From Ecdyonurus torrentis (Eukaryota; Arthropoda; Insecta; Ephemeroptera; Heptageniidae), in the NCBI GenBank assembly GCA_949318235.1, contig OX439131.1:5167964-5231963 (forward strand): a stretch of DNA of 64,000 bases. Reading direction: 5' to 3'. The notes beneath the pieces are model-generated. The model made no database searches. It was not told the DNA's origin and saw only the letters and a program-made list of their open reading frames with translations. The position numbers were made by a program, and so were the translations under genes. This document shows, piece after piece, positions 41,613 through 55,286 of the stretch; positions within the stretch are counted from its first letter, which is position 1, and each line of letters opens with the position of its first letter.

Positions 41613-44490
41613 TTACTGTGATCCTGTACAATAACGTATAAACATGCATGCAGGTGTACAGTACAGTACATCAGCAATAAAATTTCAATAAAACATTTAA
41701 TTTGTTATCGCATACTGTTTAAATGTTAGGTAAAATTATTTTTGAGTACATACAGTAGACTGTCGTGTTAATTAATTAATTAAGAATTAATTTAAAATCA
41801 TTTAAATTATTTTTTGATTTTAATTTGATTATAATAAGTATTTAATAACTTCTTTACACATTTAATAACAAAGTTTTGAAAAGATACGTGCATCATACTA
41901 ATATATAATTATATTCATAACGTTTTTCCCGTTCCTTATTAAATTATTAATGTATCTAGTTTCAAGTTTTATTTGCTTACAATTTTTTTTACCCCTTATA
42001 CTCTCTCAAAACATCGCGTGTTAACGGTGTTATTTTATGACTACTCAAAGCTCAATGTGAGAATTACTACTTCAAAAGTTTTTATTATATAATCAAAACG
42101 TTTGAAAACGGATATGTTTAAAATTTTGGAGAGAGAGAGTATAAAATTCAAGGAATAACTTTTGTTATAAAATATTCTCAAGTTATCGCGTGTGTTTAAT
42201 GTTGATTTCATCTTATACCACTACTTCCTCATATCTGAAAAATTTGAAGCATCTTAAAATCAATAAAATAAATAAAACAGAAAATTTTAAACTTTATTTT
42301 ACATTAATAATTTATTACAAGCAACAAATTAAATCAATCAATTTTATAAAATTCTACGTAATTTATAAATAAAATGGTAGAAAGTTTATAAAATTTTGAA
42401 ATAACAATTTTGATGAAGTGTTCTTACTTTACACGGTAGAGAAAACACCGGTTGCATGTATCTTTATTTCTAAACGAAACTAAAAAAAATACAGAAATAG
42501 ATGAAAAATCTCATTTTTTTTAATGAATTATGAAACTTTTAGGATCAAAGAGTTTTCCTTTTTTTTTATACTAGCCTCTTTATAAAATGTAGTAGTAGTA
42601 GAAAGGGAGGTGGGGAAGAGTCTCTTTTTTGAAAATGACGCTCTTCTCTCAACCGTAAGGTCTTGAACGCTCAAAGTCTCATATTTTTATTAAAACTCTT
42701 TTAAGATGACTTAACTAGCTCGTCTTAATTTTATTTTCTTTGAAGAAAAATTAACTATCTAAATCTTAATGAAAAATGATGAGAAAAACATGAATTTTTA
42801 TATAAGAAAAATAAAAATAAATGTTTGGTTGACATTTTTGAAATATTTTTGATAAATTTGAAGTTAAATTAAATGCTTGAATTTTAAAAAATTATAAAAA
42901 TACGAGAAATACGAAAATTAAATAGTGAGTATAGGTTAAGGATGAGTACTCAGTTGCTTCTTTATACCAAGGGCTCACTATTTACAGGTGATTTCTTTTT
43001 GCAAAGATATAGTATTGCAAAATACAATTTTTGTTATGTTCGTAACATTAAAATAGTACAAAAGCAAGTTTGGGAAGCCTTAGCTGAAAATTCCCCGACC
43101 TTTCTCTCTAAAATTATTATAAATTTAGTATTTTATTTCTCTTTCCTTTTACTTGCGGGAGAGAATATTATTTTTATCCAACGATTTTTATTACAAATTA
43201 ACTATTATTTAACAAAATACACAAGTGCTTCACATATTGAAAATATCAAATTAATCTTATTTTTCCCAATATTACTGAAACTTAACTCAATAATTTTTAA
43301 TGTCCTGATAATTTGAATCTATACTACTAAAGAAAGTTTTAAATAAAATTATTCACATACAGTATTTTTAAAAGTTTCTTTTATTTTTATTTTCTTGTTC
43401 CAGATTTTATTGATCAATAAAATTATTAAATAAAACAGCAACAACAATAATCCTTTTATCAGTTTAGACTTTTTTTCCGCTTCATAAAAAATAATACACA
43501 TATATATATAGGAATAATAATAATAAAAAAACAAACAATACTCATAAAATGTATTACAACATTTTAACTCTTTTGTTTTCATTTCTAAAGTTAAAACACA
43601 ATAAGCATTAATCCACCAAAGCTGTAGTAGTAAAAAAAATATATCGGGTTTAAATATTTTTTATTATAAAAACATATTGCTAAATTTCGACAGCTTTAAG
43701 AATCTCTTTTCTCTCTAGAGTAAAAAAAAAAAAAAGCTATGAATTTTTATTGAATTTTTGTCTTATACAATCCATATGTTATGGAATCCAGTGAAAAACT
43801 CATCTGGCTCAAATGTGTGAGCCGAAGCCTCTCTAGTGTGAGCTAAAGAGCTTCGCAAGCGTTAGCAAAAATAACAACAATTTTTTGTTCGTCTTCTAAA
43901 GCCATTTGTAAATTATGTTTCTTTATAGTATAAAAAAAAAGAAGTTAAATGAATAACTTACGATATTGAAAGAGTCCAAGTATTACAAAGAGTAACCTCG
44001 TAATTAAACACAAAATACCATTAAGACATTTAAAATTACAATTAATTTCCGTAAAATTTTGAAGTTATTACGATAGGTTGTATTATATATATTTTATTTT
44101 CATATTTTTTTAACCCATTAAAGTTTATAATATATGACATATTATTTATAAATTTTTAAATAACATTTCTTCTTTGATACCTAAGTGAAACAAATAATGT
44201 AAGTTTAAAGAAATAACTTAGTAATTGAAATATAAAACTATATATAAAAAAATGTATATTATGAAGAATGAAAAAATTCTTGGCATGACAAGAATAACAT
44301 TTTGTGTTTATATGGTAAGTTTACATGCAGGAGAGAAGGATAAAACTATTGAAACACTGCAGCTTATATGTATAACTACCTACCTGCATACCTACCTTAT
44401 ACCTGGCCTCATAATAAAGAGAGAAATGGAAAATTTTCTTCGTATGAGTATAGGCCACAAAGTCCACGCGCAAAACTCTCAATTTTTTCT
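41613..44490. other. No recognised gene; 124-codon open frame
   Basis: A+T-rich. A plus-strand frame at 42942-43316 (124 codons, opening somewhat upstream of its ATG) contains VQKQVWEALAENSPTF amid Phe/Ile-rich sequence. No family recognised; it may be a decayed transposon frame or chance. Confidence 0.45.
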
Positions 44491-44522
44491 TCATTTTTCT
44501 TCTCCTTTTTCTTTTTCTTTTC

Positions 44523-44548
44523 CTTTTTTTTTTTTTTTTTTTTTTTTA
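44523..44548. repeat. Poly(T) run in a pyrimidine-rich stretch
   Basis: T run following ctttttccttttct-type sequence from 44490. Confidence 0.9.
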
Positions 44549-44645
44549 CTTTTTTCTTGGCAGTCAAGCGATCTGGAAACTGGGTTTGCTACTTTTATAT
44601 CTTTTAGAGACGATGAATAAAAGATGCCCGTAAAACAAAGTCTTA

Positions 44646-44650
<5 letters not shown>

Positions 44651-44738
<88 letters not shown>

Positions 44739-44773
44739 TCTCTCACTCTCTCACTCTCTCTCACTCTCACTCT
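44651..44773. repeat. (CT)n array with (CTCA) variants
   Basis: About 40 perfect CT units followed by tcactctc variant units. The variant units cluster at one end, a usual pattern of decay from an array edge. Confidence 0.97.
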
Positions 44774-45610
44774 TTCGCATACTGGTAGAGAAACTAGAGC
44801 TTACCTTTCCGCCGTGTGGGTTTTTTCAAACGTAAAAGCTACACAAGACTACCGGTTGTGCAACCAACATTTTCGTCGCCTGAATTTCAAATGTGTTTTG
44901 ATATTTCTTCCCTTATATCGAAGTTCAAGTATATATCTAGTATTGATGAAAAAATATTATATTCTGTTATTTCAATACCTTGAAAGAAGTTATATTTTAG
45001 AATTTTTTATTATGAATTTAAATAATTGGGCTTATAAGATGCATTACGGTTCAAGAAATATTTGGTAGACTTTACAAAATGTAAAAATATTGTGTAACTA
45101 TGTGTAACGTAACAAAGCAGATTGTACTTTAGGTTTTACTTTTATGTACAGAGTACATAACATTAGGTTCGGATTGAAATCAATGGGATAATATGTAAAT
45201 TATTGATGTTTATGATGTAAGTTCAATTGTGATATCATGTACTACACATGTTTGAGATTTTGATACATGGGAATGGGTTGGTAGTATGATTTATATCACC
45301 GTCAAACATGTGTCACATATTGTATGAGAATTTTTATAACAAAAAAATATAAATGTACTAATGCAATTTATCAGATATTTAATACACGCGTGTTTTGCCA
45401 TTTTTATCATGTTATGCTTTTTATGTTTTATTTTTTATAAATGCAGTTGCATACAAATTTGATAATAAGATTTAACATTCAAAAATAGGAAATGTTGTGT
45501 AATTTTCTTCTAAAATTGAACATAAAATTAAATTTTAAGGGGATTTATTTTAAATAAACAAAACTACACTACACTCTGACCAAAACAAGGTCGTTCCTGC
45601 CAAAAGCTGT

Positions 45611-45722
45611 ATCCGCGGTGCTAAACCAATCAGAGAGCATGTCATAAACCTACTAGCCAATCCCAGTTGACTTTACGTTGTTAATTAGACTGTATCCGCT
45701 CAAACTAGTATTGGGAGAAGTG
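45611..45722 (+). repeat. Dispersed repeat A, copy 2, ending in short (TA)n
   Basis: Matches 12256-12368 with roughly ten substitutions. The shared core includes ggtgctaaaccaatcagaga and ataaacctactagccaatc. Upstream sequences differ, so the repeat starts near the atcc(a/g)cgg motif. Confidence 0.75.
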
Positions 45723-46608
45723 TATATATATATGAGTTTTTTTTAAATTTATTTGCAACTGCTTTTTATTGCCTCTTGTTGTAACATTAAAAACAATGCA
45801 AAAATTGGACAAAATTTTTTAAAAATAATAAAAAAATAAAAAATAAAAATAAAACACACATTCAGAATATGTAGTAATTTTTTTTATCTTATTACCTAAA
45901 TAACTTAATCATTTTGTCTCTTAGTAATAATAATAATAATAAACATATTTTCTTAATATAAAATATTAAATATTTATCAGAAAGTTACTTGAGTAGTTTT
46001 GATGTAAATGAATAAAAGATACTTCTTAATCTTAATAAATATTTTAATGAATGCTAAAATCTTACTTGAAACAAATCGATTTTTAATGCATTTTCTTGAT
46101 TATAGAGACAACCTTTTTTTCCCTGAGGATAAAAAAATAACTTATCTTCAAATAGAAAATTTTAAAATAAAAACATTAATATTCAGCATTATATAAAGTA
46201 AATTTTTACCGTGGTAAACAATTTTATAAATACAAAGTAACAGAAATAAAATGTGTTTTCATTTATTTAAATTTCAATCACAAAATTTGTTGATTTGAAT
46301 AAAACGTGAGTGCTATGAAAAGCAACATATACATATTCTAAAAATATACCTCTTTAATGTTTATTTATAAAGCATAGGAAATATTTCATTTTTAATGTGA
46401 GAGTGCAAATATTTACCTCCAAATAGTACGAACTTTTCAATATTTAAAAACACACATGTATAAAATTTTTCTTATTTTTATTTATTCATGACAGAACAAA
46501 AAATTTTGGAATATAAAAATATTGAGTTCAATTTACTTGTAAATTTCTTTTTTTGTTTTCTACAACTTTAAGTTTCCCCAAGAGTGAAGGCAAAAAATAG
46601 CGAATGAA

Positions 46609-46647
<39 letters not shown>

Positions 46648-47410
46648 TTCTTTCATATGGGTTGATGGTAAAAGCTCAATTCTTTATGAATCTTTTAGCT
46701 GAGCTGGCTATGCACATTGCGTCCTTTTTCTCCCCTTTTCAGAATAGTTGCCAATGTGCCAAAACTCACTTCTAAATCTAAAATATATTGAATTTCTTTT
46801 GTACGATATGAAATATTCGAGTAAAAGATGGTCATTGTGATCATTCTTTTCTTATATTAAATAACTTTTACAGTTAGAGGAGATTTTTCTGTCGTTCGAA
46901 TGTTGAAGAAAGAATAGGAAAAAAACTAAATATTAAGGTAGATCTACGTTGGATTTCCAAACGTGCAAAGAATTTATTATTACTATTATTATTATTTGTC
47001 ATGAGTGACACAATTTAAAAAGCATCAAAATAGAAAGAGAAAGAAAAGCAAAATTGAGACTTTTTTCTATTGAAATTCAAACGTAAATCCTTCTTTTTTT
47101 ATGTATATATATATAATATAGAATGAAATAATATAAAGTTGATCTGTGAGTGAATAAATTTTAATAGTAATAAAACTTATATATTGAATAGGATATAAAG
47201 TTATAGGATCTTTGAGGCGCTAACTTCTTCAATCTGCACACAAAGTAACTTCAAGATTGTGTAACATTTAATGTGTTTTTAAATTCTTTTGAAAACGCCT
47301 TAGCTTCGTATTTTATAGCTAAAAGTACTAAGGAGTTAAATTGTAAATTTAGTGTATTATAACTACTTAAATTATGATAATTAAAAAGTATTTCTTTGTA
47401 AAAAATTATC
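45723..47410. other. No gene seen
   Basis: A+T-rich with an AAT tract and a T run. Confidence 0.6.
46617..46646. repeat. Poly(T) run, about 30 nt
   Basis: Uninterrupted T run. Confidence 0.95.
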
Positions 47411-47414
47411 TTAA

Positions 47415-47853
47415 AGCCCTTGTCAACTTACTTTTTTATCATTTAGAATACTAGATTGATAATTACCATACCTTATTATCCATGAATTAGACACCAACAC
47501 GTTGATTTTGTATTTATTTTCATTTATTTTCTTTTTGACTCTGTTATATCACGTATCTGACGTCACAATGTACCGCCGCCAATCACAGTCACCGCTCTGG
47601 TCACGTGATAAATTTAAGCCCCTCCCTCAAGTTCTTTACCCCTATCACGACCCCATCGGTACATTGTGACGTCAGATATGTGATATAACAGTCAAAATAA
47701 AAATAAATGAAAATAAACACAAAATCAACATGTTGGTGTCTAATTCATGGATAATGAATATTCAAATTCAAAATATGGAATAATAATAATATGGAATAAT
47801 AATAATTATCAATCTAGTATTCTATATAATAAAAAAGTAAGTTGACAAGGACT
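47415..47853. mobile_element. Long-armed MITE with TTAA target duplication
   Basis: The 439-bp element lies between TTAA at 47411-47414 and 47854-47857. The termini agcccttgtcaacttac and gtaagttgacaaggact are inverted repeats. The left arm (47415-47575) and right arm (47657-47853) stay similar over nearly their full length. The right arm has an extra insertion of tandem atatggaataataataat units. The 81-bp loop is G+C-richer and contains ccaatcacag and a cacgtg E-box. Each arm carries TGACGTCA next to tacattgt or its complement. Likely piggyBac or Kolobok type. Confidence 0.85.
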
Positions 47854-49677
47854 TTAAGGCATATGCTTTATACCAGTTCAGCCCAATCTTTAATTGCTGA
47901 ATCGTTAATAACAAATTAAGTAATTCATGGTGTATTTATGTCATTATAGCATAAGTGTTGCTGAATTAGAACAGTATAAATAATTTTGTTTTACAACATA
48001 ATATTTATGCTTTATAATATAGTTACTATGCAGCATAGTATTGATTTGATATGTCGTATTGAACAAATTGTGCTGAAAATGGACAAGCATAAATTAATAA
48101 GAACTAATTTTTGTCAGTGCATCTAACGCCAACAATCGTAAAGTGAATAATAGTAAACGAATTCTCGAAAAAATATAAATGGGAGGGGGAGAGATTTCAT
48201 GTACAATAAAAAAACAATGATAAAGTAATATAAAAAATAGTATATCAAAAGTACAGAGTGCAGGCATATTTTACAAAATAAAAGATTATACATTACATTG
48301 ATATAAATCATTTAAATAGCAGAAAGAAAAAAATATTATAGAAAAAATAGACTTAGAGATAGAAAGATATAGAGAAAAAAATACAACATAAAACTTATTT
48401 TAGCACTTTTTAATGTAAATTGAGATTTTATTTCTTGATATATATTTTTCCTATTTTATGAGAAATATTTAAAGGAATCAATCACGAAGTTTTATATATT
48501 TATAACGTTTCATTTTATTAAAAAAAACTATTACAATTTCAAATGTAGAAAAATAATGTTAATTGCCTTTTTTAAGTATTATACTGTAGTTATAATAATT
48601 AATAGACATGGATATAATTAGCAGTTATATTTTACAATATAAATATTCAACCGTTCTTTTGTCATTTTATTTAATAAGATGCAATGCATAAATAATTTAC
48701 TGAAATATTTATAGTTTATTTTAAAGTAACTTAAATAATTATTCTTAAGATCCTTTTTATCTACAAAATTTTATTAAAATATTATAAAATTATAGTTTGA
48801 GCACTATTTTTGTAAAAAAAAAAACAATAATAATAATAAAAATATAACTATATTAAGACTTGGCCAAAATATAAGTAAATTGAACTGAGAACAACTTTTT
48901 GAAAAGCAAACAAAATATATTGGTCAGTTCTAGATTGTGAGGTTTTATTTATAATAAGGTTTATTATTAGGAAATTCCTGTGGTTGGTTGGTTGATTTTA
49001 TTGAGGAAATTGCTCTAATTAGTTCTAACTAACAAGTTCAAATATAAACTCAATAAAGGGTCATCTCTAACTCTTAGTAACCAATATCGTAATTTGAAGA
49101 ATCATGAAGCGTAGACCTTTTATTTACAACAGACGCTTTAACTATGTTTATTTTTTTATACTTATTTCTTATTTTCAATGAATTTAGATCTAAAATTTTA
49201 TTTCTAATAAATATACATATAGAACTATAAAACGTACAACCAACTAAAATCTAAAAATCTACTGTAAAATTCCATTTGAATAGAGAATAATAATAAAAAA
49301 CAAATGTTATATCTTAAAAAAATAAAGATAATAAAATATACAGTAGAAAATTAAAAATTTAACCCTTTTTGTAAGGAAAAAAAAAAGAGTTAGAAAATGG
49401 AAAACTTACTTGTTGTATTGACTTAAGTTTGAAAAAGCGTGAACGCATCTCTCTCTCTTACTAGCGAAGAGTTGTTAAAATAAATGTTTAAAAGATTGCC
49501 AACAACCATTGTATTCCTATTAAGTCTATTCCCTTTAAGACAACTTAGTTTACTTGAATACTACATGTCTACTTTTTCTCCCTCGTAAATTATAAAACTT
49601 TATATTTACAATACAATACAAAAAGTAAAGAAAATTGTTTGGATCAAGTCAGTAAGTCACTTTATTTTTCTTTCCAT

Positions 49678-49700
49678 AATAATAATAATAATAATAATAA
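49678..49700. repeat. (AAT)n microsatellite
   Basis: About eight AAT units. Confidence 0.9.
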
Positions 49701-49856
49701 CATAAAGTCTGGTTGACAGTATAACTTCATAATAAATTTAATATATAATATGTATACAAAGTATATAATATACATTTGCTGTTATATAAGTTAAGTAAAC
49801 TATATACCTACACTTGGCTGTTACATATGGCAACAATGAAATAACTGAGATACGTC

Positions 49857-49858
<2 letters not shown>

Positions 49859-49891
<33 letters not shown>
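49859..49891. repeat. (GA)n microsatellite
   Basis: About 16 GA units. Confidence 0.95.
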
Positions 49892-49892
<1 letters not shown>

Positions 49893-50866
49893 CGAAGCTT
49901 TTGCAGTTATTTTTAAATAAAAAAAAAACATTTTTGTTATATTATATAAAAAAGATTGTATTTACTGACTATTAAATGTGTATTTCATGTGAAATTACAT
50001 AAACGTATTATATTGCGCACACAATGAAAGTAATAACATTATTTTAAATTATTATGTAAAGTTTTTTTATATAAAAAAATATGACAATTTCATTTAGAGT
50101 TAATGATATTTTTAACACTTTTAGTGTCAAATAACTAATTAAAAATAATTAAAATTGTATTTTATTATTTTCTATTTTTGGAATTCAATTATTGATATAT
50201 TTATTGCTAGTTATTTATTTTTATTTGAAACGTACCCCCCCCCCCCTTTACTTTTGTAAATGTGTCACTTTTGAAAGTATCCTGGAACATAGGCATTTTG
50301 TTTGTCATTAATACCACTATTGTTGCATATGTGTTAGGATAGTTGTATATTTATTTATTTAAAAAATTAAAAATTTATCAGGAAGCAGTAATGACAAAAG
50401 TGCGAAAAAATTGTTTCATTCTTTGGGTTAAAACTAGTGGTTCATAATGGTTTTAGCTGTCCAAAAGAATTCAAATCATTTTTAAAGTATTTAAAAAAAA
50501 CTACCCGACTAAATTTGGTTTCAAATTTTATGATTATACAATCCCATTAAAAATAAATAAATATATTTAAGTGCTGCGTCCTTTGTATGAGCTCTGTATT
50601 GTAAACTATGCATACTATGTAAATTTGTCATAAAAGCATTTTTTTTTTCATTTTCAAGTATTGGTTATTGATTTTAATGACATGAGATCTAAAATATCTA
50701 ATTATATACGTTGCGGATACACATAATATTATAGCAAAAAGTTATAGATATCGAGAATATTGTTCAGAGGGTGAGAGAGATAGTAAAATTTTTGGGTGTA
50801 TTTTGTACGTTATGGTAAAATGAACAATGTAGAATATTGGGTAGATAGGCAAACTGAGAGGGCAAG

Positions 50867-50971
50867 GAGAGAGAGAGAGAGAGAGAGAGAGAAGTCCCGG
50901 GGGAGGCAAACTGCCTGATGAGAGTGGCTAGCTTTAGTGTCACTGTAACAGAAAGAGAGAGAGAGAGAGAA
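50867..50971. repeat. Two (GA)n tracts with a mixed spacer
   Basis: GA tracts at 50867-50892 and 50955-50971 flank a G+C-richer spacer (gtcccgggggaggcaaactg). They face the (CT)n array 80 bp downstream. Confidence 0.93.
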
Positions 50972-51048
50972 AGTGCCCTCCCTAGAGATATTCGCCCGGT
51001 ATTATTTTACAGTGGTAGCATTTTTGGACTTTTGCTCGAAATACTTAC

Positions 51049-51168
<120 letters not shown>

Positions 51169-51771
51169 CTCCTTTCCTCCTACACAGTTATGAAAATTGG
51201 ACTTGCTGACCAAAGGGTGAACAATTCAAATTCTTTATGTCATATCGTATATGAAATTTAAGCATTCCATTTCTGTAACTCACAAAGATATGAATAAAAT
51301 TCCTCATACAATTCGTTACATTATCTGACCATATTTTCTTTGTTTTTGTTTTTTATTAATGGAAATATTTTACCTTAAAAAAAAAGGGGGGAAATAAATA
51401 TTCACATTTGACCTGGTGAAGCTTTATGTGATTTAAGATAAGGATATACATTTTGGCATAAGAGAAATGTCAGCCGCTACGTACAATATGTCTCCAAAAA
51501 TTTGTATTTCTATTTGGAGAATTTTATTATTTTCAAATAATGTAGCGTTCTCCATGGTAAAGAATGTTTTATTTTTAGCAATAAATACTTAAAAACAAGT
51601 GATCCTAAAATGCTAGGAAACTATTTATTCTTTGCTTATTTTTAAATATTTGAACAGCACTGAAAAACTTCTACTAACTTTAATGTAATTCCATTCTCAC
51701 GTCCATTTTATTTTAATTTGTCGTATTTGTAAAAACATATTTGTGTTACACTACGTATATATTTTTACAGT

Positions 51772-51892
51772 ACACAAGACCGCGATAACATATATTACCA
51801 TTTAAAAATTCGTACTATATTTGCAATGTTATTCTTATGAGAAAAACACGTGCTGGATTTACATGGTAAAATATATTATCGTGGTCTTGTGT
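51772..51892. repeat. Inverted-repeat element, about 30-bp arms
   Basis: The arms at 51772-51802 and 51862-51892 pair well. One reads acacaagaccgcgataac; the complement of the other reads acacaagaccacgataat. The spacer is about 60 bp. It is probably a small MITE, but I found no clear target duplication. Confidence 0.55.
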
Positions 51893-52110
51893 TCTATTAA
51901 TTACTGAAAAAATATAATATTATTAACAATCATAACCTTATACTAAAATTGTAAGTTTATATTATCAGAACAAACAATTAAAACATCAATGAAAGTGTTT
52001 TGTTGATAAAACTTCATCGTTAAAAAATAATAATTATAATTCATTCTTTATTATACATTAAAAAACATGTAAATAAAAATGAAACATAGAAAGATATAAA
52101 AACTATATAA

Positions 52111-52114
<4 letters not shown>

Positions 52115-52162
<48 letters not shown>
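52115..52162. repeat. (TA)n microsatellite
   Basis: About 24 TA units. Confidence 0.95.
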
Positions 52163-52169
<7 letters not shown>

Positions 52170-52240
52170 CATTTGAAAAGAAATTTAAATACAATCAACA
52201 TAATTTTTATATAAAAATATATAGTTATTGTCATTTTATC

Positions 52241-52300
52241 CTTTTTTTTTTTTTTTTTTTTTTTTTTCTTCTTCTTCTTCTTTTTCTTTTTTTTTTTTTA
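52241..52300. repeat. Poly(T) runs with (CTT)n
   Basis: T run, then four CTT units, then a second T run. Confidence 0.93.
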
Positions 52301-52534
52301 CAAAAAAGGACACATATTTAAACTGCATATAAAGTTACTGTTAAGTTAGGCAGATATGGTCATGTTTATGTGCGATCTAGTGAATCGAGAATTTTTTTTC
52401 GTCTAAAGTTAAAAGTGAAAGACTCTAAGAGAGAGAGAGAGAGAAAATAGATGTATAGTAAAAGCTACAAAATAAGAAGAAAGGGGTCTGTGTTGCATGA
52501 AAATAGTTTTGCAGGGTCATCTGCCTTAAGGGAA

Positions 52535-52536
52535 GA

Positions 52537-52622
<86 letters not shown>
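52535..52622. repeat. (GA)n microsatellite, about 43 units
   Basis: GA array with one aaag near the start; a short separate GA tract lies at 52428-52444. Confidence 0.97.
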
Positions 52623-52624
<2 letters not shown>

Positions 52625-52739
52625 GACTATGTATAAAAGCTAAACTATCACCCTCTTTACCTTCTCTTCCTATATACTTTTTTTTTTTTTTTTTTTTTGG
52701 CTGGCAGCCATCGAGAGCTAAAGGCAAAACGACCACGTT

Positions 52740-54529
52740 GGTGACTCTACAGTGTCATGCCGACGCTACTAAAGGGGAACCCCCAACATTAAAATCCTCC
52801 CACAAAACTTTGAAAATGTCATAGTAGCTATAATATGGTATTGTGTGTATGGTAATAACAATAACGACAACATCACCACATATAAAATACAATGATACAC
52901 ACACACAAAAATACTATAACCTCTTTTTAATATTCATGTTTATATATGTATAAAATATTTAAATAATATAATTAAAATAAATATTTTATAAAAATACAGT
53001 GTAATTATATTATATAATAATTTCAATTTTTGATAATTATAATAGCTGGAAACATCTGTAAGTAAGAGCTATAGTTGTTTCTTTAAACTTAAGATTTTAA
53101 ATAAATAAGACTTAAATGTACATTTTATTGTATGAACTAGACTTTTAAAAATAGTAGTATTTTTTACATTAATCTACTAATGAATAGTAAAAAAAAAATA
53201 TATAAGAGCTTATGGCACAGCAGCAAGCAAGTATAATATAATTATGTTATTAATAATGATGTTGAATATAAAAACAGTCAAAATATTATTATAATTTTTT
53301 TCATGTAAGTTGTTTAAAACTAAACCATTTCCAAGTACACTGAAAAAACAGAGCACTCTTGACCCATGCAAAGTATTAAGTGGATGTTCACCAGTTTTAT
53401 ACAAAAAAAGTTTTATCATTAATTTTTTCATATAAGTTGCCGATAAACATGATGATAATTCATGAGTAACTTTTTTACATCTTTTTATTTATTTCTTCAA
53501 CCAAACCACATGCATATTAGTTTCATCCAATTATGTTCTTCGAAAAACAATTATTTTCACATTTTCCTGCTTATTGAGACTACGCGGTACTTATTGGGAC
53601 GTTTCTATAAAATTATTTAAAGTTTTCATATTTATTGCCGTTTGCCGTACATATTTTTTTCAGTGTAAATTTTGTATACAATAATGACAGCTGAAAAATT
53701 ACATACTTTTACCTTAGCTGAAGATAATGATTTAAAAATTGAGTAAACAAACAAAAAATTAAGTTCTTACTTAATTAACAAGTTTATGAATACCTCTTTT
53801 GCACTTTGTAATCAGAGTGTCATAACGTAAACATGGTTTGAAGGGTTAAAAAAAAAAAGAGATGATAATATACAAGAGACAAGTTTTATTTATATACAAC
53901 ATCATAAAAACAGCAAGAGAGTGTGAATAATTAAAATACTTTATACATTTTTTATTATTGTCTCTACATTTTGTAAAGCAACAGTATCATACTGTATAAA
54001 TATTGTTTACTTTTTTTTAGAGTATAATAATAATACTAATGAATGTATTTCAATGAAAAATGAATTTGTAATTATGTATGTATGTGTTTGCAATTGTTTA
54101 AAAAATGGTATTCTTTGTTTGCTTGTTTTTTAAATTTATTTATTTAGAAAAATATTAATAAATAATCATTTTCTGAAAGTAATAACTTCAAAATTATGTA
54201 TAATGAAAAGTATTATCTTTATTATGATTGATGGGTATATAAGCTACAAGGAAAAAAATAATTCACTGTGAGACAGAAAGTGTTTTACATTTCACGCATT
54301 GGTATCTCAACATTCATACACAAGAACAAATTATTTCTAATGGTAGATACATGACGTATGTAAATGGCATAAGGTAAACATTAGCTTGAAAATGGTATAA
54401 GTATACTACAATAATACCTAATGCAGGCACAAAATACTATAATAAAGTTATGACTCACCTAGATCAGGGGACATTGTATTTCATATTAATACCTATTTCA
54501 GGTTAATATTTACCTAATTTATTTTACAG
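52740..54529. other. No gene seen
   Basis: A short G+C-richer patch at the start, then A+T-rich sequence. Confidence 0.55.
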
Positions 54530-54650
54530 GATTTATGCATCTGCAATTATTAGTAATCTTTCCGTGTATTCTTATACATCAAGCAGTAATGTTTGGAGTG
54601 TACCTAAAAATTATCCAAAATATGATGATAAAAGTTGGACAATGTTTTAG
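54530..54650 (+). CDS. Weak candidate terminal exon (39 codons, stop TAG)
   Basis: A good acceptor (attttacag, AG at 54528-54529) is followed by an open frame from 54531 to a TAG at 54648-54650. The translation ends ...KNYPKYDDKSWTMF and is rich in Ser, Tyr and Lys. No donor is needed if this is a last exon. Against it: a second frame of the same stretch (ATG at 54535) is also open, no clear polyadenylation signal was tied to it, and open frames of this length are common by chance here. Product unknown. Confidence 0.15.
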
Positions 54651-54935
54651 TGTTTACTCATTATCATGTAGTGAATGTTACACTACCACTGATTGCTTGC
54701 TCTCCTTATTCTACTTTATTTAAATAGGTAGTGACCATACGCTAATGTTTAGTTTACATAGTACCCATATATAGCAGGTATTTACCATCTTTGAATCCAT
54801 ACTATAGCATTTACCAGTATCAATGTTTAAGAAAATTTACGCATGATTTTATGTCCAATGAAGACAAATGTTAGGTACAGCATAAATAATTTTACATTGA
54901 TATTACATATAATTATGTTTTCTGACTGTATGTAA

Positions 54936-55112
54936 TATACGTACACCAGAAATAGAAAACGGATCAGAGAAAAGAAAGAAAGAGTTTTGAAGTTGAATGG
55001 AGTTTTTGATGGAAGTAGAAATGGAGGATTCAGAGGATTTAAACAGAATCTGAGAAAATTTGTGAATAAATTGAAACAAGATTGGGATTCAGGAGAAGAG
55101 TGTAATATATAG
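54936..55112 (+). CDS. Weak candidate coding remnant (58 codons plus stop)
   Basis: A purine-rich stretch is open between a TAA at 54933-54935 and a TAG at 55110-55112. It has no in-frame ATG, but an AG at 54948-54949 (caccag) could act as an acceptor. The translation is basic and Gly-rich (for example FDGSRNGGFRGFKQNLRKF), unlike the hydrophobic translations typical of this window. The opposite strand is also open for 112 codons over the same bases, as expected for purine-rich DNA that lacks stops on both strands. It may be a gene-end exon, a decayed transposon fragment or chance. Confidence 0.15.
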   Translation, partial: YTYTRNRKRIREKKERVLKLNGVFDGSRNGGFRGFKQNLRKFVNKLKQDWDSGEECNI

Positions 55113-55286
55113 GAAAGATCTTCACCGCTTATTTGCTTTGATTTTAAAGTTTGTTTTGTTAGCATTTTTTCAAAGTAATATCAAATTTTTGCGTAATCGA
55201 ACTATTTATTTTTGAAGTGTTAACTGATAAATTCAAATAAAAATGCTGCTTAATACAAGTATTCTTCTCAAAACATCATAAAAGTA

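Larger units (their letters stand above)
47858..50866. other. No gene seen
   Basis: A+T-rich with AAT and GA tracts and a 12-C run near 50235. Confidence 0.6.

Noticed and set aside
44225..44620. 131-codon frame with an internal gtaagt
   Set aside because: Much of it is a pyrimidine tract read as Phe/Ser; no pyrimidine-rich acceptor supports an exon ending at the gtaagt.
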